From contig ONQU01000144.1 of the NCBI GenBank assembly GCA_900320035.1, forward strand, positions 1-9,751: a DNA stretch of 9,751 nucleotides, written 5' to 3'. Positions within the stretch are counted from its first letter, which is position 1; each line of letters begins with the position of its first letter. The notes below the pieces were generated by a model, which did no database searches, was not told the origin of the DNA, and saw only the letters and a list, made by a program, of their open reading frames with translations. The DNA comes from an uncultured Rhodospirillaceae bacterium. GTDB lineage: Bacteria; Pseudomonadota; Alphaproteobacteria; RF32; CAG-239. The translations under genes and the position numbers were made by a program. Positions 5,557 to 9,751 of the stretch are shown piece by piece.

Positions 5557-6201
5557 TTAGAAAAGTTCCATGTTACGCGTTAAACCTGCTACCCGATAAG
5601 AGGCAAAGCGATTTTCCAAACGTTTGGTATAGATTTCGCCTTCTCTAGCATTACCGGAGTGATAACGCTTAGCAGCTTTCTTCCAATCACGACCATTGGC
5701 AGAATAAAGTGCGCGTAAATATTTAGCGCTGTATTTGACATTCTGCAGTGGATCAAGCATATCTTCCAAAGAACCGAACTCTTTGCCGTGATATTTTAAA
5801 TTGATTTGCATGCAACCGACATCAATGCTTTTAGCTTTTTGGGCTTGTGCTTCTTTAATGGCGGCAATTGCTTCTTCCTTAGAAGAATAGTAGCGTCCGC
5901 GCCCATTAACATTAACCGTCCATGGCCATGCAACATAACGATTTTGCAAATGATCCCACTTACCGCTTTCAACCACGGCAATGGTTTGCAATAAATCAAA
6001 ACTGACTCCGTATTCAAGGCCGGCTTGCTTGGCGGCTGCTGAACAAACAGAACTATCATGAAGTTGCTGTTTTACCGGAAGTACATCAGTGTCTTCATTA
6101 GCGTAAATAGCATTACTGAATAAAACCATTACACTGATTAGTACAATAAAAAATTTACTAAACACGAGATGTGTCACCTTTTCTAACTGTTTAAGCGGCA
6201 T
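5557..6201 (-). CDS. Exported lytic transglycosylase (SLT domain)
   Basis: 214 residues. The N-terminus is long and basic, then hydrophobic at 17-31 with a likely cleavage after YANA-like sequence near residue 34 (NAIYA-NED). The SLT domain covers about 53-200: QTIAVVESG places the catalytic Glu at 78; AWPWTVNVNGRGRYY at 91-105 and SIDVGCMQINLKYH at 125-138 are the characteristic family blocks; AAKRYHSGN at 176-184 is the conserved 'YNxG/YHSGN' closing motif. It would cleave peptidoglycan glycan strands in the periplasm, forming anhydromuramyl ends. The family includes enzymes associated with flagella, conjugation and general wall remodelling; no such genes are nearby. First gene of the four-gene operon, with the TTAA array upstream. 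A GTG at codon 9, preceded by AAAAGG-like sequence, is an alternative start that would shorten the signal peptide's basic region. Confidence 0.92.
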   Translation of the reverse strand: MPLKQLEKVTHLVFSKFFIVLISVMVLFSNAIYANEDTDVLPVKQQLHDSSVCSAAAKQAGLEYGVSFDLLQTIAVVESGKWDHLQNRYVAWPWTVNVNGRGRYYSSKEEAIAAIKEAQAQKAKSIDVGCMQINLKYHGKEFGSLEDMLDPLQNVKYSAKYLRALYSANGRDWKKAAKRYHSGNAREGEIYTKRLENRFASYRVAGLTRNMELF

Positions 6202-6278
6202 TCAGCATCCCATCTTTTAAGAATTTCAACCGAACTTTACAGCCTTAACGGCCGGCGTTTCAAACAGTGATCGTTATC

Positions 6279-6315
6279 TTAACTGTTTTTTAAAGTTAAT
6301 TTAACGAATTGTTAA
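6279..6315. promoter_or_regulatory. Tandem CtrA-like TTAA-N7-TTAA array upstream of the transglycosylase operon
   Basis: TTAA occurs at 6279, 6290, 6301 and 6312, exactly 11 bases apart, forming three consecutive TTAA-N7-TTAA units. The last unit (6301-6316) is a full TTAA-N7-TTAAC, the published consensus of the alphaproteobacterial response regulator CtrA. It lies 78 bases or more upstream of the transglycosylase ATG. A candidate -10, GATAAC on the minus strand (6278-6273), would place the boxes around -35, but it is weak. A GANTC methylation-type site (GAGTC) lies at 6323-6327. The array is seen directly; binding by CtrA is inferred. Confidence 0.6.
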
Positions 6316-6421
6316 CATTCTTGAGTCATATAGCATCTATTTTTAGAAAAATCCAGTAAAAATATACTTTTTATTAACTTTTCTCTCTTTTCTTAAATTA
6401 AGTATTTGATTTTTTGTTATT

Positions 6422-7315
6422 TTAATATTTGCGATCAATAATATAACGAGCTAATTTATGCAATTTTTCCGCTTTTATTCCAAAAATTTCTAGTTCTGAT
6501 TGAGCTTCGGCAATCAATTGCTGAGCCAACTTTCGCGCCGGTTCAACGCCATAATAGCTGACATAGGTAAACTTGCTTTGCGAATCGTCTTTATGTAATG
6601 TTTTACCGACCAACTTTTGATCGCCCTCGCGGTCTAAAATGTCATCGGCGATTTGAAAAGCCTGACCGATTTTACGGGAATAAGTTACCAGATGTTGGCG
6701 AACATCCAGCGGGGCTTTGCCCAGAACAGCACCGGCTTCGCAAGCGTAGCGCAACAAGCGTCCGGTTTTCATTTCTTCGAGGCGAGTGATAACATTTTCA
6801 TCGGTTTGCGGATTACCGCTGGGAACAGCATATAAATCAAGAGTTTGACCGGCGACCATGCCGGTGAAAGCGCCGGCGGCGTTGGCTAAAAGTTGTAGCA
6901 GAGTGAGCCGAATTGCCGGTTGAATTTCTTGAGCACTTGCTAAAAATTCAAAGGCATAGGTTTGTAAGCCATCGCCGGCTAAAATAGCGGTGGCTTCATC
7001 AAATTGTTTATGGCAGGTTGGTTTGCCGCGACGTAAATCATCATTATCCATGGCCGGTAAATCATCGTGGATTAGAGAGTAGGAATGGAGCATTTCGAGT
7101 GAGGCGGCGGCCGGAAAGCTTATATTATGCGGAATATCAAACAAACCGGCACATTCGCACAAAAGAAACGGACGCAGACGTTTACCGCCATTCATAACGG
7201 CATATTGCATTGCCGCAACCGTGCGTTGTTCGGCGCCTTCGGGAAGTGGAAAGCATGTTTCTAAGTAAGCATTAAATTCTTGGCAGAAATTTTTTAACAC
7301 CTCGGCAATTTCCAT
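6422..7315 (-). CDS. ispA: Polyprenyl synthetase, probably (2E,6E)-farnesyl diphosphate synthase
   Basis: 297 residues, the normal IspA length. It condenses DMAPP/GPP with IPP to make farnesyl diphosphate for undecaprenyl phosphate, quinone and other isoprenoids in the cytoplasm. Visible motifs are NGGKRLRPFL at 42-51 (IPP binding), HSYSLIHDDLPAMDNDDLRRGKP beginning at 77 with the first Asp-rich motif D84-D85-x4-D90, AGQTLDL at 155-161, EMKTGRLL at 181-188, and the second Asp-rich motif DDILD at 224-228. Tyr79, upstream of the first Asp motif, and the two-residue insert within that motif are as in bacterial FPP synthases. The frame stays open upstream to a TTG at 7387, but that stretch lies over xseB in another frame. 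The ATG at 7315 has GAGGA (7328-7324) with an 8-base spacer. It is 4 bases after the xseB stop. No dxs follows, unlike the common xseB-ispA-dxs order. Confidence 0.95.
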   Translation of the reverse strand: MEIAEVLKNFCQEFNAYLETCFPLPEGAEQRTVAAMQYAVMNGGKRLRPFLLCECAGLFDIPHNISFPAAASLEMLHSYSLIHDDLPAMDNDDLRRGKPTCHKQFDEATAILAGDGLQTYAFEFLASAQEIQPAIRLTLLQLLANAAGAFTGMVAGQTLDLYAVPSGNPQTDENVITRLEEMKTGRLLRYACEAGAVLGKAPLDVRQHLVTYSRKIGQAFQIADDILDREGDQKLVGKTLHKDDSQSKFTYVSYYGVEPARKLAQQLIAEAQSELEIFGIKAEKLHKLARYIIDRKY

Positions 7316-7319
7316 TTGC

Positions 7320-7568
7320 TTATTCCTCGTCGGTTGCAAAAAGTTCACCGGATACCGTACCGTCAGCGGCGACGTTGATTTTTTCAATCTTTAATTGAGC
7401 GGCTTTTAGTTTGTCTTGGCAAATTTTTTTCAATGCGGTTGCTCTTTCGTAAACCTCTACGGCATCATCGAGTTTTATTTTGCCGCTTTCCAATTCGCGG
7501 ACTAGATTTTCGAGTTGGGCCAAGGCATCTTCAAAGGAAATTTTTTGTAAGTTAATTTCTTTCATCAT
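7320..7568 (-). CDS. xseB: Exodeoxyribonuclease VII small subunit
   Basis: 81-82 residues, typical for XseB. The protein is two helices: SFEDALAQLENLVRELESGK (10-29) and LDDAVEVYERATALKKICQ (32-50), exactly the PF02609-type pattern, followed by a short tail of acidic residues. It assembles with the large subunit XseA, not in this window, to degrade single-stranded DNA in the cytoplasm. Two adjacent ATGs (7568 and 7565) follow AAGGAG (7578-7573) with spacers of 4 and 7 bases; the second is slightly better placed, a one-residue difference. First gene of an operon with ispA. It is transcribed away from the flavin reductase gene, and the 265-base divergent region holds only weak minus-strand promoter matches. 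Confidence 0.93.
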   Translation of the reverse strand: MMKEINLQKISFEDALAQLENLVRELESGKIKLDDAVEVYERATALKKICQDKLKAAQLKIEKINVAADGTVSGELFATDEE

Positions 7569-7705
7569 TTTTCTCCTTAATGGTAAATTAGCGCTTTGTG
7601 TGATTTTGACAACGACATTTTGCGAGTTATTAAACTATTTATTATTTTGATTTAGGCTTTTGACCTATGTTTATAAGCGCTAAAAAGTGTTATATTTAAT
7701 AGTGT

Positions 7706-7724
7706 CTATGATGTTTTTTCATAG
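7706..7724. repeat. Short hairpin in the divergent xseB / flavin reductase region
   Basis: CTATGA (7706-7711) pairs with TCATAG (7719-7724) around a 7-base T-rich loop and is followed by TTTTATT. No gene ends just upstream, so a terminator role is doubtful. Confidence 0.25.
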
Positions 7725-7745
7725 TTTTATTCCTGATACTTGTTG

Positions 7746-7773
7746 GACCTGCAGGCGGATGTGTTTGCAGGTC
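7746..7773. promoter_or_regulatory. Operator-like 8-base inverted repeat upstream of the flavin reductase promoter
   Basis: GACCTGCA (7746-7753) and TGCAGGTC (7766-7773) are perfect reverse complements with a 12-base spacer, giving arm centres 20 bases apart, about two helical turns. The right arm ends directly against the -35 element at 7774. It is GC-rich compared with its surroundings and no T-tract follows, so an operator for a dimeric regulator is a better fit than a terminator. The regulator is unknown. Confidence 0.5.
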
Positions 7774-7802
7774 TTGACGTTTATAAAAAATTGTTATATA
7801 TT
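7774..7802 (+). promoter_or_regulatory. Sigma70-type promoter of the flavin reductase / amidohydrolase operon
   Basis: TTGACG (7774-7779) and TATATT (7797-7802) are 5/6 matches each with an ideal 17-base spacer. The predicted start near 7809 leaves a leader of about 25 bases containing AAGG (7822-7825) before the ATG at 7834. Confidence 0.65.
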
Positions 7803-7833
7803 GCCGACAGTTGGTGATAGTAAGGTAGAAAGA

Positions 7834-8445
7834 ATGGCCAAAATAGTTTGGAAAGCAGGAACAATGTTAGCACCGGTGCCGCCGGCGCTGATTTCGTGCG
7901 GAACTATGCAGAAGCCGAATGTGATGACCGCAGCCTGGACGGGAATTGTTTGTTCCGAGCCGGCGATGGTGTATGTTTCGATTAGGCCGGAGCGCTATAG
8001 CTATGATATTATTAAAAAGAGCGGTGAATTTGTGATTAACGTGCCGACCGTTAAGTTAGCCAAAGCGGTTGATTGGTGTGGGGTGAAAAGCGGGCGCGAG
8101 ATTGATAAATTTCGGCAAGCAAAGCTGACGGCCTTATCGTGTACTAAAGTAAAAGCGCCGCAAATTGCCGAATCTCCGATTTCATTAGAATGTCAGGTGC
8201 GGGCGGTTTATCCGCTGGGTTCGCATGATATGTTTTTGGCCGAAGTTTTGGCTGTTCATATTGATGATACTTTGTTGGGGGCTGATGGCGCACTTAAGTT
8301 AGATAAAGCCGGTTTGCTGGCGTATGCTCACGGTTTTTATTATGGTTTAGGTAAAAAAATCGGCAAATACGGTTGGTCGGTTGAGAAGAAATCGACCAGA
8401 TACAAGAGGATTATGAAAAAACGGGCGCAGGAAAAACATGGATAA
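7834..8445 (+). CDS. Flavin reductase family protein (FMN-binding split barrel)
   Basis: 203 residues. It has the fold pattern of flavin reductase-like/flavoredoxin proteins: PPALISCGTMQKPNVMTAAW at 16-35 (phosphate/FMN-binding loop 'S..g...N.mT.sW'), VYVSIRPERYSYDIIKKSGEFVINVPT at 47-72 (the 'R.Syd.I..sgeFvvN' block), and CQVRAVYPLGSHDMFLAEVLAVHID at 120-144 ('GsHdmfiGeV'). The basic C-terminal tail is KKSTRYKRIMKKRAQEKHG. It probably binds FMN and reduces or carries flavin for a partner; the substrate is not apparent. The frame remains open for 49 codons upstream through the promoter, but that stretch is not protein-like and the ATG at 7834 has AAGG with an 8-base spacer and matches family N-termini. 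The stop overlaps the next start by 8 bases, so the two genes form a tightly coupled pair. Confidence 0.9.
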   Translation: MAKIVWKAGTMLAPVPPALISCGTMQKPNVMTAAWTGIVCSEPAMVYVSIRPERYSYDIIKKSGEFVINVPTVKLAKAVDWCGVKSGREIDKFRQAKLTALSCTKVKAPQIAESPISLECQVRAVYPLGSHDMFLAEVLAVHIDDTLLGADGALKLDKAGLLAYAHGFYYGLGKKIGKYGWSVEKKSTRYKRIMKKRAQEKHG

Positions 8446-9319
8446 AAAGCAACTGAATATTAAAATAAACTATAAAGATATTAAAGTTTTCAGTACCTAT
8501 AATGCTGAACATGTTGAATTTCCGCTTATCTTATCGGTGCCGCACGGGGGGCAATATTTTCCACCGCAATTTTTGCAAAATGTGCAGAGTGATGTGAATA
8601 CGTTGCGGCATAATGAGGATTTATTTGTTGATGAACTGTTACAAGATGCCGTTGATGCCGGCATACCGATGCTGAAAATGGAAGTAGCACGTTCGTTTGT
8701 TGATGTTAATCGCAACAAATTGGAATTAGATCCGGCCATGTATTTCAATTATCCGCAAGAACAGGAAATGTTGTTTGATAAGCATTGTCGCGCCGGCTTG
8801 GGGGTTATTCATCGCATCAATTATAAGCGTGAGAATTTATACAACGGCTTGCTTGATTATGATGAAGTACAGAACCGTCTGCGTTATATTTATGATGTGT
8901 ATCATCAACAATTGCAGAAGATGATAGAGGCGGTTTTGAAAAAATTCGGTTTTTGTTTGGTGTTGGATTGTCATTCGATGCCGTCAAAAATTTGCTCAAT
9001 TATTGACGATCGTTCGGGAATTGATATTTGTTTGGGTAATTTATTTTCACAGAGTTGTCCGCAAGATATGAGTGATTTTTTGGCCGGTCAATTTTGGAGC
9101 AAAAATTATAATGTTGAATTTAATTGCCCATATTCCGGTGCTTTTATTACCTTTAATTATTGTCAGCCGCGGCAAAAAACTTATACCTTGCAATTGGAAA
9201 TAAATCGCGGTTTGTATGCTGATGAGGACAGACTTGCAAAAGGTGAAAATTTTGCAGCGGTTGCTGCCGATGTGAGTGAAAGCGTTGTGGCTTTAGCCGA
9301 TAATCTTTTGCGTCGTTAA
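8438..9319 (+). CDS. N-formylglutamate amidohydrolase family protein
   Basis: 293 residues matching the FGase family (PF05013-type). Motifs are PLILSVPHGGQYFP at 29-42 (metal-site His36), HNEDLFVDEL at 58-67, EVARSFVDVNRNKLELDP at 82-99 (the conserved 'ar..vDlNR...dlD'), FCLVLDCHSMPS at 172-183 (His179) and NCPYSGAFITFNYCQPRQ at 229-246, with LQLEINRGLY at 251-260 closing the active site. Family members hydrolyse N-formyl-L-glutamate to glutamate and formate, the last step of one histidine degradation route. No other hut gene is present, so the true substrate may be another N-acyl amino acid. The start overlaps the flavin reductase stop (ATGGATAA) and AGGA lies 7 bases upstream. No signal peptide: cytoplasmic. 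Confidence 0.92.
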   Translation: MDKKQLNIKINYKDIKVFSTYNAEHVEFPLILSVPHGGQYFPPQFLQNVQSDVNTLRHNEDLFVDELLQDAVDAGIPMLKMEVARSFVDVNRNKLELDPAMYFNYPQEQEMLFDKHCRAGLGVIHRINYKRENLYNGLLDYDEVQNRLRYIYDVYHQQLQKMIEAVLKKFGFCLVLDCHSMPSKICSIIDDRSGIDICLGNLFSQSCPQDMSDFLAGQFWSKNYNVEFNCPYSGAFITFNYCQPRQKTYTLQLEINRGLYADEDRLAKGENFAAVAADVSESVVALADNLLRR

Positions 9320-9354
9320 TAATCGATATTTTAGTTGGTCAAAAATAATTTTTG

Positions 9355-9383
9355 TTGATTTTTTTTAAAAAAAATGATATAAT
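9355..9383 (+). promoter_or_regulatory. Near-consensus promoter with palindromic T8A8 spacer
   Basis: TTGATT (9355-9360) and a perfect TATAAT (9378-9383) are 17 bases apart. The spacer is almost entirely A/T: an 18-base palindrome, A-T8-A8-T (9358-9375), fills it. The start would be near 9390, with AAGGA (9398-9402) before the ATG at 9410. The palindrome could also act as a weak terminator for the upstream operon, but with no loop or GC stem this is unlikely. Confidence 0.65.
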
Positions 9384-9409
9384 ACAGTCGATGTATTAAG
9401 GATGTGCAG

Positions 9410-9751
9410 ATGAAATTAACGGAAAAAATCAAAACATACGGGCTGTTGCTTTTAATGGCTTTAAGTGGCAAGAGTGCCAGTGCTCAAGCATTTACCGCGG
9501 CAGAAGACGATTCTACGAAAGTTGAAACCCGTATTCCTAATATTGTATCTTTGGTGAGTCATCGTGTGCATAATAAATTTGCCGATGTGCCGTCGGCGAT
9601 AGGCAAAGATACGGCTGTTGCCGTACCGATTATTAATGTGGCGCAATATCTTAAAGACGGTTCGGTGGAAGTAAAATTGGTTCATCCGCACAATATTTGT
9701 GCGCCCAATATTGATGATGCAATGCGTTATATTGAATGTTTGCGCAGTAAA
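9410..9751 (+). CDS. Secreted protein of unknown function, N-terminal part, truncated by window edge
   Basis: The reading frame is open for 114 codons to the right edge. It starts with a Sec signal: KLTEKIKTY, a hydrophobic core at 11-19 (GLLLLMALS) and a signal peptidase I site after SASA (residue 25). The mature part begins QAFTAAEDD and then has IPNIVSLVSHRVHNKFADVP at 42-61, followed by a beta-like segment (DTAVAVPIINV, GSVEVKLVHP) and two cysteines at 97 and 110 that could form a disulfide. I do not recognise the family. AAGGA has a 7-base spacer to the ATG, and a near-consensus promoter lies directly upstream, so it is probably well expressed and the first gene of its own unit. The rest of the protein is outside the window. 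Confidence 0.82.
   Translation, partial: MKLTEKIKTYGLLLLMALSGKSASAQAFTAAEDDSTKVETRIPNIVSLVSHRVHNKFADVPSAIGKDTAVAVPIINVAQYLKDGSVEVKLVHPHNICAPNIDDAMRYIECLRSK

Noticed and set aside
7316..7387. TTG start extending IspA by 24 residues
   Set aside because: The stretch overlaps xseB in another frame; the internal ATG at 7315 has a good GAGGA site and gives the normal family length.
7577..7591. TTAA-N7-TTAG, a near CtrA box
   Set aside because: It has one mismatch, is a single copy, and overlaps the xseB ribosome binding site, which constrains its bases.
7589..7682. TAGCGCTT and AAGCGCTA as an inverted repeat, with AAGCGCT also before HU
   Set aside because: The core AGCGCT is self-complementary and also occurs inside several coding regions, so the sharing is not informative.
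7687..7833. Upstream extension of the flavin reductase frame
   Set aside because: It covers the inverted repeat and promoter, has Cys/Trp-rich non-protein-like composition, and the ATG at 7834 matches family starts.
1..9751. tRNA, rRNA, CRISPR or IS element
   Set aside because: No cloverleaf-like segment, regularly spaced direct repeats, transposase or terminal inverted repeats with target duplications were seen on reading both strands.

Overview
The window reads as an ordinary chromosomal segment of an AT-rich alphaproteobacterium, probably host-associated and uncultured. The evidence is indirect: core housekeeping genes of proteobacterial type (prmA, xseB-ispA, ruvX, HU), many short two- to four-gene operons with clear GGAG/AGGA ribosome binding sites, sigma70-like promoters, and a tandem array of TTAA-N7-TTAA boxes resembling sites of the alphaproteobacterial cell-cycle regulator CtrA. 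No RNA gene, IS element, CRISPR array or phage gene is visible, and no gene-free stretch exceeds about 260 bases.

Layout, left to right. (1) Positions 1-1632, minus strand: prmA (ribosomal protein L11 methyltransferase) followed by the start of an aminopeptidase P gene, overlapping by 11 bases; the peptidase gene runs off the left edge. (2) 1633-1718: a compact divergent promoter region framed by a perfect 11-base inverted repeat. (3) 1719-2543, plus: an unrecognised exported protein, convergent with (4) 2555-3097, minus: a MORN-repeat lipoprotein. (5) 3098-3315: divergent promoter region holding a hairpin and a possible 26-codon ORF, then HU (3316-3594) with a strong terminator. (6) 3702-6201, minus: a tight four-gene operon in the order lytic transglycosylase, acyl-ACP thioesterase, ruvX, membrane-anchored ankyrin protein. 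Upstream lies the TTAA array (6279-6315). (7) 6422-7568, minus: xseB-ispA, giving the small subunit of exonuclease VII and farnesyl diphosphate synthase. (8) 7834-9319, plus: a flavin reductase-like protein overlapping an N-formylglutamate amidohydrolase, behind a good promoter that carries an 8-base inverted repeat just upstream of the -35. (9) 9410 to the right edge, plus: the start of an unrecognised secreted protein behind a near-consensus promoter.

No classical accessory system (defence, secretion, biosynthetic cluster) is present. The strongest unexplained signals are regulatory. First is the four-fold 11-base-periodic TTAA array, which could place a cell-wall lytic enzyme and its three operon partners under cell-cycle control. 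Next are two symmetric promoter elements (1664-1705 and 7746-7773). Two exported proteins of unknown function are the best candidates for novel protein families. Start codons were chosen from ribosome binding sites and family length; in several genes a longer in-frame opening exists but looks spurious.
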